Assembly (NCBI GenBank): GCA_001898425.1
Contig: MKTV01000069.1
Location: forward strand, 32,870-78,138
DNA: 45,269 bases
Reading direction: 5' to 3'
Source of the DNA: Rhodospirillales bacterium 69-11
Lineage (GTDB): Bacteria > Pseudomonadota > Alphaproteobacteria > Acetobacterales > Acetobacteraceae
The position numbers and the translations under genes were made by a program. The notes under the pieces were generated by a model. That model ran no database searches and was not told the DNA's origin. It saw only the letters and a program-made list of their open reading frames with translations. Positions within the stretch are counted from its first letter, which is position 1. Every line of letters begins with the position of its first letter. Of the stretch, positions 15,640-24,058 are shown in pieces.

Positions 15640-17298
15640 ATGACCCAGATGACCTTCTCCCCCGACGGGCTGTCGGGCGGGTTCTCCGGCCCCTCGGGCC
15701 GCCGCTCCTCCTACGGCGAGCAGATCGCGCAGGTCGCCGACCTCATCGCCAGCAAGGGCGGCACCTGGGACGGCATCAATGCCGAATCCGTGGCGCGCAT
15801 GCGCCTGCAGAACCGCTTCCTCTCCGGGATCGACATCGCGCGCTACACCGCCGGCATCATGCGGCGCGACATGGCCGCCTATGACGCCGACCCCGCCCAG
15901 TACACCCAGTCGCTCGGCGCCTGGCACGGCTTCGTCGCGCAGCAGGAGATGATCTCCGTGCGCAAGCACTTCGGCAGCGTGAAGCGCCGCTACATCTACC
16001 TCTCCGGCTGGATGGTGGCCGCACTCCGCTCGGAGTTCGGGCCGCTGCCCGACCAGTCGATGCACGAGAAGACCACCGTCCCCGATCTGATCCGCGAGAT
16101 CTACACCTTCCTCAAGCAGGCCGACGCGCGCGAACTCGGGATCCTGTTCCGCGACATCGACGCGGCCCGCGCGAAGGGCGACAGCGCGCGTGAGGCGGAG
16201 CTGCTGGACCGCGTGGAGAACTACGAATCCCACGTCGTGCCGATCATCGCCGACATCGACGCGGGCTTCGGCAATGCCGAGGCGACCTACCTGCTCGCGA
16301 AGAAGATGATCGAGGCCGGCGCCTGCGCGCTGCAGATCGAGAACCAGGTGTCCGACGAGAAGCAGTGCGGCCACCAGGACGGCAAGGTCACCGTGCCGCA
16401 CGAGGACTTCGTCGCGAAGATCCGCGCCGTGCGCTACGCGTTCCTGGAACTCGGCGTGGAAGACGGCATCGTCGTCACCCGCACCGACAGCCTCGGCGCG
16501 GGCCTGACCAAGCAGATCGCGGTCAGCCGCACCCCGGGCGACGAGGGCGACCAGTACAACAGCTTCCTCGACTGCGAGGAGGTCACGCCCGACCAGGTGA
16601 CCGGCAACGACGTGCTGATCACCCGCGATGGCAAGCTGATGCGGCCGAAGCGCCTGCCGTCCAACCTGTTCCAGTTCCGCCCTGGCACGGGCGAAGACCG
16701 GGTCGTGCTGGACTGCATCACCTCGATCAAGAACGGCGCCGACCTGCTGTGGATCGAGACCGAGAAGCCCCATGTCGGGCAGATCGCCGGCATGGTGGAC
16801 CGCGTGCGCGCCGTCTATCCGCAGGCGAAGCTCGCCTACAACAACTCGCCGTCCTTCAACTGGACGCTGAGCTTCCGCCAGCAGGTGTTCGACGAGTGGC
16901 AGAAGGCGGGCAAGCCGGTCGCCGAGTATGACCGCGCGAAGCTCATGAGCGTCGATTACGACCAGACCCCGCTCGCGGCCGAGGCCGACCGTCGGATCCA
17001 GACGTTCCAGGCGGATGCGGCGAAGCGCGCCGGTGTCTTCCACCACCTGATCACGCTGCCCACCTACCACACGACCGCGCTGTCGGTGGACAACCTCTCG
17101 AAGCGCTACTTCGGCGAGGAAGGCATGCTGGGCTACGTGGCGCAGGTGCAGCGCGAGGAGATCCGCCAGGGCATCGCCTGCGTCCGCCACCAGAACATGG
17201 CCGGCTCCGACATCGGCGACGACCACAAGGAGTATTTCTCCGGCGAGGCCGCGCTGAAGGCCGGCGGCGTCCACAACACGATGAACCAGTTCGCCTGA
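15640..17298 (+). CDS. aceA: Isocitrate lyase (long bacterial form)
   Basis: The enzyme cleaves isocitrate to glyoxylate and succinate in the glyoxylate bypass. With ATG 15640 it has 552 residues, close to the roughly 530-residue form known from Pseudomonas rather than the 430-residue E. coli type. Strongly conserved blocks include RYIYLSGWMVAALRSEFGP, PIIADIDAGFGNAEATYLLA, the catalytic KQCGHQDGKVTVP (Cys243), ARTDSLGAG-like TRTDSLGAGL and a C-terminal IACVRHQNMAGSDIGDDHKE. An upstream in-frame ATG (15586) would add 18 unconserved residues and is rejected. A strong terminator follows 27 bp after the stop. Malate synthase is not in the window. Expression is probably controlled through the AT-richer region at 15480-15640. 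Confidence 0.96.
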   Translation: MTQMTFSPDGLSGGFSGPSGRRSSYGEQIAQVADLIASKGGTWDGINAESVARMRLQNRFLSGIDIARYTAGIMRRDMAAYDADPAQYTQSLGAWHGFVAQQEMISVRKHFGSVKRRYIYLSGWMVAALRSEFGPLPDQSMHEKTTVPDLIREIYTFLKQADARELGILFRDIDAARAKGDSAREAELLDRVENYESHVVPIIADIDAGFGNAEATYLLAKKMIEAGACALQIENQVSDEKQCGHQDGKVTVPHEDFVAKIRAVRYAFLELGVEDGIVVTRTDSLGAGLTKQIAVSRTPGDEGDQYNSFLDCEEVTPDQVTGNDVLITRDGKLMRPKRLPSNLFQFRPGTGEDRVVLDCITSIKNGADLLWIETEKPHVGQIAGMVDRVRAVYPQAKLAYNNSPSFNWTLSFRQQVFDEWQKAGKPVAEYDRAKLMSVDYDQTPLAAEADRRIQTFQADAAKRAGVFHHLITLPTYHTTALSVDNLSKRYFGEEGMLGYVAQVQREEIRQGIACVRHQNMAGSDIGDDHKEYFSGEAALKAGGVHNTMNQFA

Positions 17299-17324
17299 TC
17301 CACAGATAAGCGTCCAAGACGAAG

Positions 17325-17351
17325 CGGCTCGGGGACCCCCCGAGCCGTTTT
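17325..17351 (+). terminator. Rho-independent terminator of isocitrate lyase
   Basis: A perfect 10-bp stem, CGGCTCGGGG (17325-17334) with CCCCGAGCCG (17338-17347), a 3-nt loop ACC and a trailing TTTT then GCGTTT form a textbook intrinsic terminator 27 bp after the aceA stop codon. Confidence 0.92.
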
Positions 17352-17718
17352 GCGTTTGCTTGATGTCATGGCCCCCGTAGGCCGCCAACGTGTCGTGGGC
17401 GCGTCCTCTGTGTCGTGGCCGCCCCCAGTGTCATGGCCGGCGCAGGCCGGCCATCCACGACGTCGTGCCGCACGGAAAGTCGGGGATGGCCGCCCTTCGG
17501 CGGCCATGACACGGGGGAACGCGGCCACGAGACAAGGCGGGCCACGACACAGCGGACGCGGCCACGACTCAGAAGACGCGGCCACGACTCAGGGCGCGCG
17601 CCCCACGACACAGCGCCCCCGACACCCCGCGTGCCTTGACCCCCCGCACCCGCCGGGCTTGTCTCCGCCCTGCCCTCGAACAGCCGGGGCCGCGGATCGC
17701 ACAAAGGAGACCCCACCC
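17352..17718. repeat. Palindromic repeat pair plus a 20-bp tandem array in a gene-free gap
   Basis: The 367-bp gap holds no convincing gene. A left arm starting GTGTCATGGCCGGCGCAGGC (17428-17460) faces an imperfect inverted right arm ending GGCGGCCATGACAC (17482-17512). Downstream, a GCCACGACTC-type unit recurs at 17541, 17561, 17581 and 17601, exactly 20 bp apart, with an earlier diverged copy at 17524. The shared core CCACGAC is part of the dispersed repeat flank. The last bases (17700-17718) carry AAAGGAG, the ribosome site for the next gene. Confidence 0.8.
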
Positions 17719-18555
17719 ATGAAACTGATCAGCTTCCGCCGTCCGGATGGCTTGCCGAGCTGGGGCATCGTCAAGGGGGATGGGGTGATCGACCTGGGCG
17801 CGCGGGCGCCGGGGCTGAAGCATGCGCTGTGGGCGATGACCTCGCTGGCCGAGGAAGCGGCGCGTCACGCCGACTTTCCGCTCGACGCGATCACCTTCCT
17901 GCCGCCGATCCCGGACCCGGAGAAGATCCTCTGCGTCGGTCTGAACTACGTCTCCCACATCAAGGAAGGCGGGCGCGAGCCGCCGGCGAAGCCGATCATC
18001 TTCACCCGCACGCCCTCCTCCCAGGTCGGCCATGGCGAGGCACTCGTTCGCCCCGACGCGTCCGAGACGTTCGATTACGAAGGCGAGCTCGCCGTGATCA
18101 TCGGCCGCCGCTGCCGGCACGTGAAGAGGGCGGATTTCGAGCAGGTGATCGCCGGCTACGCCTGCTACAACGACGGCTCCATCCGCGAATGGCAGCGCCA
18201 TTCCACGCAGTTCATCCCCGGCAAGAATTTCTACCGCTCCGGCGCCTTCGGCCCCTGGATCGTGACGCCGGAGGAGGCGGGCGACATCACCAAGGCCCAC
18301 CTGATGACGCGCCTGAACGGCAAGGAACAGCAGCACGCCACGATCGACGACCTCTGCTTCGATATCCCGACCCTGATCGAGTACTGCTCCACTTTCACGC
18401 AGCTCGAGGCGGGAGACGTGATCGTCACCGGCACGACGGGCGGCGTCGGCGCCTACCAGAAGCCACCGCTCTGGATGAAGCCGGGCGACACGGTGGAGGT
18501 GGAGATCTCCGGCATCGGCATCCTGCGCAACTCCGTGGTGCAGGAAGCGGCATGA
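17719..18555 (+). CDS. Fumarylacetoacetate hydrolase (FAH) family protein
   Basis: The 278-residue protein has the two-part FAH layout: a small N-terminal domain (MKLISFRRPDGLPSWGIVKG) and the catalytic domain beginning ILCVGLNYVSHIKEGG. The metal ligands are E121 and E123 in FDYEGELAVIIG and D152 in CYNDGS; GKNFYRSGAFGPWIVTPEE and TGTTGGVG are also typical. Members hydrolyse or decarboxylate beta-keto acids and acylpyruvates, or isomerise aromatic meta-cleavage products. The exact reaction cannot be assigned. AAAGGAG lies eight bases before ATG 17719. The stop overlaps the start of the following CoA-ligase gene (ATGA), so they are a translationally coupled operon and probably act in one degradation pathway. 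Confidence 0.92.
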   Translation: MKLISFRRPDGLPSWGIVKGDGVIDLGARAPGLKHALWAMTSLAEEAARHADFPLDAITFLPPIPDPEKILCVGLNYVSHIKEGGREPPAKPIIFTRTPSSQVGHGEALVRPDASETFDYEGELAVIIGRRCRHVKRADFEQVIAGYACYNDGSIREWQRHSTQFIPGKNFYRSGAFGPWIVTPEEAGDITKAHLMTRLNGKEQQHATIDDLCFDIPTLIEYCSTFTQLEAGDVIVTGTTGGVGAYQKPPLWMKPGDTVEVEISGIGILRNSVVQEAA

Positions 18556-20120
18556 GCGGCGCCTCGGCCCAGGAGGTGGCGTCGGGAGCGCGCCCCCTGA
18601 CGATCCCCTGGGGCACCGACCTCGCGACGCTCGTCCGCCGCTTCGGCCCGCTGCCGGCCGTGCACGATGCCGCCGACACCATGTCCTTCGCCGAGATGGC
18701 GGGGCGCGCGGCCGCCCTCGCCCAACACCTGCGCGCGCTGGGCGTCCAGCCGGGCGAGCCCGTCGCGAGTTCGCTGCGCAACGGCATCCCCGCGGTCTGG
18801 GTCTCGGTCGGCCTGCGGCTCGCGGGCGTCGCCGAGACGCCGCTGAACGCGGCCTACACGCAGGACGAGCGCGCCCACTGCCTGGGCGTCGCCGGCGCGC
18901 ATCGCATCGTCACCACCCGCTCCCAATCCGAGGCGTTCGTGGCGCTCGGCTGCACCCCGATCGCGATCGAGGACCTGCCCGACGCCGCCGCCGACCCCGC
19001 CACCCTGCCCCCGGTCCCGGCCGAGGCATGGGGACGCATCATCTTCACCTCCGGCACCACCGGAAAGCCGAAGGCGATCGTCTACACGCACGGCGCCCGC
19101 TGGATCGGCAACCTGCTGCAGCGCGCGAGCGCCGAGACGGTGCCCGGTCCGGGAAGCTGCGTGCTGCTGATGACGCCCTTCGTGCACGGCGCCGGCATCA
19201 TTACCCAGGCGTTCCACGACCATGGCGCCGCGGTGCTGCTGCTGGACGGCGTCGACCTGCCGCGCGTGCAGCGGGCGCTGGACGACCGCATGGTGGATCA
19301 CCTGTTCGCCCCGCCCACGCCGCTCGCCAAGATCATCGCGGCCTACGGCGAGCGGGAGGTGCCAGGCCTGCGCACGATCTTCTGCGGCACCGCGCCGCTG
19401 CTGCCCTCGCTCTACGCGAAGGCGCGCGCGATGTTCGGGCCGGTCGTGCGCATCACCTACGGCAAGTCGGAGATCATCAACCCGATCACCGTCCTGCCAC
19501 CCGCCGCGACCGACGCCTACTACGCGGATCCGGCGCACGGTGACGGCGTGTGCGTCGGCTGGCCCGCCACCGGCGTGGAGATCGAGATCCGCGACGAGGA
19601 CGGGCAGCCGCTCGGCCCCGAGGAGGTCGGCCAGGTGTTCCTGCGCGGCCGGCACATGTCCTGCGGCCACCGCGATGCCGCCGGGTTCCATCCGCTGCCC
19701 GAGGACGGGTTCCACGACACCGGCGACCTCGGCCGCGTGGACCAGGAGGGCCGGCTGCACCTGGTGGGCCGGCTCGCCGACGTGATCAAGTCGGGCGGCT
19801 ACAAGATCTATCCCGACGAGATCGAACGCGCGCTGACCGGTTCGGCCGGCACCGGCGCCGTGTCCGTGGTGTCTCTGCCCAGCGAGTACTGGGGCGAGAT
19901 CATCGTGGCCGTCGCCGAGACCGACGATCCGGACTGGCCGGACCGCGCCCAGGCAGCGCTGTCCGCGCTCGCGCGCTACAAGCACCCGCGGGCGTTGCTG
20001 ACGCTGCCCGAACTGCCGCGCAATCCGCAGGGCAAGATCATGCGCCGGACCATCCGGGAGATCGTGATGGAGCGCTGGCGCGTGATCGACGGCCCGCATC
20101 CGCGGCTGGAGCCGGCCTGA
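18552..20120 (+). CDS. AMP-binding acyl-CoA synthetase/ligase (class I adenylate-forming)
   Basis: This 522-residue enzyme activates a carboxylic acid as acyl-AMP and then acyl-CoA. Motifs: the phosphate loop FTSGTTGKPKAIVYTHG (about residues 165-181), ITYGKSEIINP at the acyl-AMP site, DTGDLGRVDQEGRLHLVGR and the hinge ADVIKSGGYKIYPDEIE. The C-terminal catalytic lysine is in PRNPQGKIMRR. Its ATG overlaps the FAH-family stop by four bases. Substrate is unknown; the N-terminus lacks features that identify a benzoate, acetate or long-chain ligase. With the FAH-family partner it suggests catabolism of an aromatic or branched acid. Palindromic repeats follow the stop. Confidence 0.92.
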   Translation: MSGASAQEVASGARPLTIPWGTDLATLVRRFGPLPAVHDAADTMSFAEMAGRAAALAQHLRALGVQPGEPVASSLRNGIPAVWVSVGLRLAGVAETPLNAAYTQDERAHCLGVAGAHRIVTTRSQSEAFVALGCTPIAIEDLPDAAADPATLPPVPAEAWGRIIFTSGTTGKPKAIVYTHGARWIGNLLQRASAETVPGPGSCVLLMTPFVHGAGIITQAFHDHGAAVLLLDGVDLPRVQRALDDRMVDHLFAPPTPLAKIIAAYGEREVPGLRTIFCGTAPLLPSLYAKARAMFGPVVRITYGKSEIINPITVLPPAATDAYYADPAHGDGVCVGWPATGVEIEIRDEDGQPLGPEEVGQVFLRGRHMSCGHRDAAGFHPLPEDGFHDTGDLGRVDQEGRLHLVGRLADVIKSGGYKIYPDEIERALTGSAGTGAVSVVSLPSEYWGEIIVAVAETDDPDWPDRAQAALSALARYKHPRALLTLPELPRNPQGKIMRRTIREIVMERWRVIDGPHPRLEPA

Positions 20121-20131
20121 CCGCCAGTCCC

Positions 20132-20198
20132 GATCGTCATGGCCGGACCTGTCCGGCCGCCCTCGATCGTCATGGCCGGGCTTGTCCCGGCCATCCCC
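20132..20198. repeat. Two palindromic REP-like elements between convergent genes
   Basis: Two copies starting CGATCGTCATGGCCGG occur back to back. The first forms GGCCGGAC (20141-20148) CT GTCCGGCC (20151-20158). The second forms ATGGCCGGG (20172-20180) CTTGT CCCGGCCAT (20186-20194), a perfect 9-bp stem. They belong to the same dispersed family as the 11.1, 15.3, 17.4 and 33.9 kb repeats. Placed between two convergent genes, they could terminate transcription from both sides. Confidence 0.85.
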
Positions 20199-20251
20199 AC
20201 CGGCACCCCCTCGCCCGCGGGAAGTCCGCGAAACCCAAGTCCTGCGAACGC

Positions 20252-21100
20252 CTACCGCCCCGCCAGGATCGCGCGGCACGCCGCCGGCGGGGTCGGCACC
20301 CGCACCGGCCCGCTGGGACGGGGCGGCTTGTCCAACTGGTCGAACCACCATTGCAGCGTCGCGTCACACCCGTCGCCCTCCGGCGGAGGCGGCATCTGCG
20401 CGCACTCCGCCTGCCCCGGCGGGCAACGGAACCGGATGTGCATGTGCGCCGCGTGCCCGTACCAGGGACGGATCAGCCGCAGCCAGCTTCGATCTCCGGT
20501 CACGTCCCGGCAGAGTTGCTGTTTGATCGCCGGGTTGACCAGGATGCGGTCCACATCCGGCAAGCCCGCCGCGAGCCGCAGCAGGGTCACGACCCGCGGC
20601 GACCAGCGGGACGGCTCGATCCCACGCCCGTCGGGCCGCACGAGGCTCGCCAGCACGACGTCGTCGCGCGCCGCGGCGTCGAGCGGTGGGCGCGGCGTCA
20701 TGTCGAGCCCCACATCGGCATCCAGCCCGACCTGGTGGCTGAGATGCCCGCCGGGCAATGGACCGCCGCGCCGCGCGGAGATGTCCTCGATCAGCAGGTC
20801 GGGCAGCCCGGCCGCGCGGGTCCATTGGGCCAGCAACTCGATGCGGGCGATCGTCTGCGGCGCGCCCCAGAACGCGCTGCGGTCCAGGTGGATCGTCTGG
20901 AACCCCTGGCCTTGCAGCGGCAGGTGGACCGCCCCCTGGATGCAGCCGCCGGTGGACGGGCCGCCCACGATGCGGAGCGGCGCCTGCGCGTGCACCGTCG
21001 CCGGCACCGCCAGCAGGGCGAAGGCCGCGAACAACGCCGCCCGACCCCAGGCGCGGCGACGACGGCCCTGCGCCATGCCGCTTCGTGCCAGGCGTCCCAT
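20252..21100 (-). CDS. mepA: Penicillin-insensitive murein endopeptidase
   Basis: The 282-residue protein has a signal peptide ending about residue 38 (LLAVPATVHA), so it acts in the periplasm. It is a LAS-type zinc metallopeptidase that cuts D-alanyl-meso-diaminopimelyl cross-links in peptidoglycan. The family signature GGHLSHQVGLDADVGL supplies zinc ligands H122 and D129, seven residues apart as in MepA, and HMHIRFRCP supplies the third histidine. RILVNPAIKQQLC is also characteristic. A good AGGAGG site overlaps the end of the upstream GT9 gene, whose stop codon is one base away, so the two genes are coupled. ATG 21100 is preferred over the internal ATG at residue 9 for that reason. Confidence 0.92.
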   Translation of the reverse strand: MGRLARSGMAQGRRRRAWGRAALFAAFALLAVPATVHAQAPLRIVGGPSTGGCIQGAVHLPLQGQGFQTIHLDRSAFWGAPQTIARIELLAQWTRAAGLPDLLIEDISARRGGPLPGGHLSHQVGLDADVGLDMTPRPPLDAAARDDVVLASLVRPDGRGIEPSRWSPRVVTLLRLAAGLPDVDRILVNPAIKQQLCRDVTGDRSWLRLIRPWYGHAAHMHIRFRCPPGQAECAQMPPPPEGDGCDATLQWWFDQLDKPPRPSGPVRVPTPPAACRAILAGR

Positions 21101-21101
21101 G

Positions 21102-22430
21102 CTATCCGGCCTCCTGCGGCACGGCCTCGGCCGGGGCCGCCAGCACCGCGTCGCAGGCCTCCTGAACGTGGGAGGCGGTGATCACGTCCATGCAGCGCAC
21201 CTCGAACGGGCACTCGGTCGGCCGGCTGAGGTAGCAGTTCGCGCAGGCGATCCGCGTAGCCAGGGCGATCGCGCGGGTCCCGCTGGTCTGCCACACCTCG
21301 GCATTGCCGATCGCGCCGTTGACCGTGACCAGCGGCGTCCCGACCGCGGCCGCGAGGTGGCTCGTCCCCGTATCGTAGCCGATCATCAGCCGCGCCCCGG
21401 CGATCAGGGACGGCAGATCGCCGATCGGCACCTTGCCCGACAGATCATGCACCGGCAGGTCGGCGAGCATCGTCGCGATCCGCGCGCAATCCTCCACTTG
21501 GCCCGGGCCGCCGATCAGCACGACGTCGAGCCCGTCCCGCGCCGCCATCGCGCGGCCCGCCGCGGCGAGCCGGTCGACCGGCCAGACCCGGATCGGGCTT
21601 CCAGCACCTGGCGCCAGGATGAGATACGGGCGTCCGGGCGCATGCGGCGACCGTTCGGCCGGCAGCATCCCCAGCATCGGATGCGGCGCGGGCGCAAACG
21701 TCTCCGTCACCGCCGCGACGAGCAGCGCGAGCCGCGTCTCCGCGTGCAGCGGCCGTCCCGTGCCCATGGGGACGGAGACGTGCTCCATGTCCGGCAAGGC
21801 GATGTCGAGGCTGTCGCCGCCCTGCGCTGCCGGGGCCGCGAACCCGACCCGCACGCCGGCCTCGACCGCCGCCAGCAGGGGGCGCGTGTCCGGATCGTGC
21901 CGCAGGTCCATCGCCAGGTCGAAGGCGCCGAGTTCCAGGGCTTGGAAGAGCGCGAGATGGGTCGGCGGCACGCCCTGCCAGTCCGCCTTGGTCGGGGCGA
22001 AGAAGTCGAACGGCACCACCGCGTCGAACAGCCCGCACTGTTCGGCCCACAGGCGGTTCCAGCTCGCGCAGACCATGGTGATGTGAGCGGCCGGGAACGC
22101 GCGGCGCAGCGCGGCGAGCGCCGGCAAGCCCACGACGAAATCGCCCAGGTGATCGAGCTTGAGCACCAGGAACCGCGGCCGCGCCGGCCAGTCGCGCGCA
22201 CGCACGCGCAGCGCCTGCTTCGGCACGACCGTGGCCTCGGGGGCGCCCTGGGCCAGCGCCCGCGCCTCTCGCCGCTGCAGAACCTGGATGACCGGCAGAT
22301 ACAGCGCCCGCAGCAGACGTTCGCGCCGCGAGGACGGCGGCGCCATGCGACGGCGCATGCGGAGCAGGTGGCGGGCGACGAGCAGGGCGGCGGCGCTCGT
22401 CTGGGCCGTTGGATCGTGGTGGGTGTTCAT
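21102..22430 (-). CDS. Glycosyltransferase family 9 (heptosyltransferase-like), first copy
   Basis: This 442-residue protein begins at ATG 22430 (GAGAGG upstream); the longer open frame above it is repetitive and unlikely to be coding. The N-terminal ~80 residues are helical and basic. The GT9 catalytic fold follows: LVLKLDHLGDFVVGLPALAA (residues 88-107), FPAAHITMVCASWN, FDLAMDLRHDPDTRPLL, then the nucleotide-sugar domain LILAPGAGSPIRVWP and YDTGTSHLAAAVGTP. The C-terminal cysteine cluster is CANCYLSRPTECPFEVRC. GT9 enzymes normally add heptose or related sugars from ADP/GDP donors to lipopolysaccharide cores. The LKLDHxGDF motif is shared with two other GT9 genes in this window. It is coupled to the mepA gene downstream. 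Confidence 0.87.
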   Translation of the reverse strand: MNTHHDPTAQTSAAALLVARHLLRMRRRMAPPSSRRERLLRALYLPVIQVLQRREARALAQGAPEATVVPKQALRVRARDWPARPRFLVLKLDHLGDFVVGLPALAALRRAFPAAHITMVCASWNRLWAEQCGLFDAVVPFDFFAPTKADWQGVPPTHLALFQALELGAFDLAMDLRHDPDTRPLLAAVEAGVRVGFAAPAAQGGDSLDIALPDMEHVSVPMGTGRPLHAETRLALLVAAVTETFAPAPHPMLGMLPAERSPHAPGRPYLILAPGAGSPIRVWPVDRLAAAGRAMAARDGLDVVLIGGPGQVEDCARIATMLADLPVHDLSGKVPIGDLPSLIAGARLMIGYDTGTSHLAAAVGTPLVTVNGAIGNAEVWQTSGTRAIALATRIACANCYLSRPTECPFEVRCMDVITASHVQEACDAVLAAPAEAVPQEAG

Positions 22431-22578
22431 GGCCTCTCTGGAGCTGCGAGCCGGCGCGGGGTCAGCCTGCGCCGCGGCCAGGGCGGCGTTCCCGAGCCTG
22501 TACCCCCAGGCCGGAGGAGCCGGCAAGGCAAGACCTGCGCAGTGTGGCGCAACGGCATGAGCGGGCTGGTTTTTCGCC

Positions 22579-23976
22579 CTAGGACACGCGGGGTGCGGAG
22601 GTCGCCCCCGTTCTGCCGGCGTCCTTCGCCAGGCCGCCGCTCCCCAGGGCGTCGCTCCCCAGGGCGTCGCCCCCCAGCGCATCGGTCCCAACGGCGTCGC
22701 TCCCGAGGGCGCCGATCCCGCGCAGTGCGGCGATCAGCGTGTCGGCACCAAGTCGCTCCCGCGCGAGCCGCTGGCCCGCTGCCGCCAGATCAGCCCGCGC
22801 GATCGGATCGTCCGCGAGACGGCGCAGGTGGGCCGCCGCCACGGCCAGGTCGGGATCGGCCCACACCGCTCCCTCGGCCACGAGCACGCCGCGCGGATCG
22901 TCCGGCGTCACCAGCCGGACCGGCACGAGGGCGGCGGAGGCCGCGTCCATGAAGTCGAGATTGCCCGACCAGCCGGTGGAGACGACCGCGCGTCCGAGCA
23001 GCATAGCCTCGGCGGGAACGAGGCCCAGCCCCTCGCTGCGATGCAGGGTCAGGACGATGTCGGCCGCCTGCATCAGGGCTGCCAGCATGTCGGGCGGCAT
23101 CAGCCGGTCGTCGATCCGGATGTTCGAGGCGCCCGCCACCGCGGCGCGAAGCTGCGCGAAGTCGTCGGCGAAATGGTCCGCGTTCGTGACCTTCAGCACC
23201 AGGATCCGGTCAGGACGGTCGCCGAACGCGGCGCGGAAGGCGGCGATCGCCCCCAGCGGGTTCTTGCGCACGAAGGAGGAGGCGAGGTTGAACACCACCA
23301 GCACCACCACGGCCTCGGCCGGAAGGCCGAACCCGTCCCGCCCGATCGGGGCCGGGCTGGGCGGCGCGAGCGCGAGCGGCGGCCGCACCACGCGCACCCG
23401 GCCGGGCAGGAGCGGCTCCATCGCGGCCGCGGTGAAGGCGGAGGGCACCCAGATCTCGTGCACGAAGCGCGTCGCAAAGCGCCAGCCCGGCGGCGCGACC
23501 GGAAGTTCCCACGCCCAATAGCCGACGATCCTGCGCTGCCGTACGAGCCGGCGCCCGAGACGGATCAGGGCGAGAGGCAGGACCGGGGCGTTCACGTGCA
23601 GGACCAGCGGAACGCCGGCGGGCGGCGGCGGCCCCTGGTCGAACGCGATCTGCGGACCGCCATGGCGCACCGGCGTCCCCACGTCGAGCGCCCAGGTGGG
23701 AATCCCGCATTGCGCGGCCCCGCGCAGCATCAGGCGCGCCCCCTCGCCCAGGCCGGACGCGCGCGACACCTCCCCGCCCACGGCGAGGCCGCGGCGCACG
23801 GGCGGGTCGGCATCCGGCCGAGGGGCGACCTGGGCCGACAGCCAGGCGAACGCCTCCCTGCGTTGCCGCGCCGGCAGGAGCCGCCAGAGGCGATGGAGCG
23901 GGGAGAGGCGGAGTTGGTCGCTGGGCATCCGCTTGGGAGCAACACGTCGCAGCCGCGTCGTCAATCGCGCTCGCAT
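22579..23976 (-). CDS. Glycosyltransferase family 4-type protein with C-terminal pentapeptide repeats
   Basis: The 465-residue protein has a GT-B fold. The N-terminal half includes VGYWAWELPVAPPGW and HEIWVPSAFTAAAMEPLL. The donor-binding half includes FNLASSFVRKNPLGAIAAF, DDRLMPPDMLAALMQAADI and the EX7E-type element SEGLGLVPAEAMLLGRAVV, as in GT4 enzymes. It probably transfers a sugar onto a surface glycan. The last ~45 residues contain five ALGSD-like pentapeptides coded by 15-bp DNA repeats. ATG 23976 has a weak ribosome site; ATG 23928 is an alternative. It is divergent from the next GT9 gene, with 82 bp between the starts. Confidence 0.83.
   Translation of the reverse strand: MRARLTTRLRRVAPKRMPSDQLRLSPLHRLWRLLPARQRREAFAWLSAQVAPRPDADPPVRRGLAVGGEVSRASGLGEGARLMLRGAAQCGIPTWALDVGTPVRHGGPQIAFDQGPPPPAGVPLVLHVNAPVLPLALIRLGRRLVRQRRIVGYWAWELPVAPPGWRFATRFVHEIWVPSAFTAAAMEPLLPGRVRVVRPPLALAPPSPAPIGRDGFGLPAEAVVVLVVFNLASSFVRKNPLGAIAAFRAAFGDRPDRILVLKVTNADHFADDFAQLRAAVAGASNIRIDDRLMPPDMLAALMQAADIVLTLHRSEGLGLVPAEAMLLGRAVVSTGWSGNLDFMDAASAALVPVRLVTPDDPRGVLVAEGAVWADPDLAVAAAHLRRLADDPIARADLAAAGQRLARERLGADTLIAALRGIGALGSDAVGTDALGGDALGSDALGSGGLAKDAGRTGATSAPRVS
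22636..22710 (-). repeat. Five 15-bp tandem repeats coding ALGSD units in the GT4 C-terminus
   Basis: Five in-frame 15-bp units (22636-22650, 22651-22665, 22666-22680, 22681-22695, 22696-22710) encode, in translation order, ALGSD, AVGTD, ALGGD, ALGSD and ALGSG. Copies next to each other differ by only a few bases, pointing to recent slippage or duplication. Confidence 0.9.
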
Positions 23977-24058
23977 CGCCGGTGCCCGCCCCGCCCGTCG
24001 GCGCGCCCAACCCAGGGTGGCGTTGACCCGGCGTGGAGGGTCGGACTAAACGCGGGGG

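Noticed and set aside
22431-22691. Upstream extension of the first GT9 (WGATPWGA repeats resembling YXWGXW motifs)
   Set aside because: It is an out-of-frame reading of the ALGSD-coding repeats at the end of the GT4 gene.
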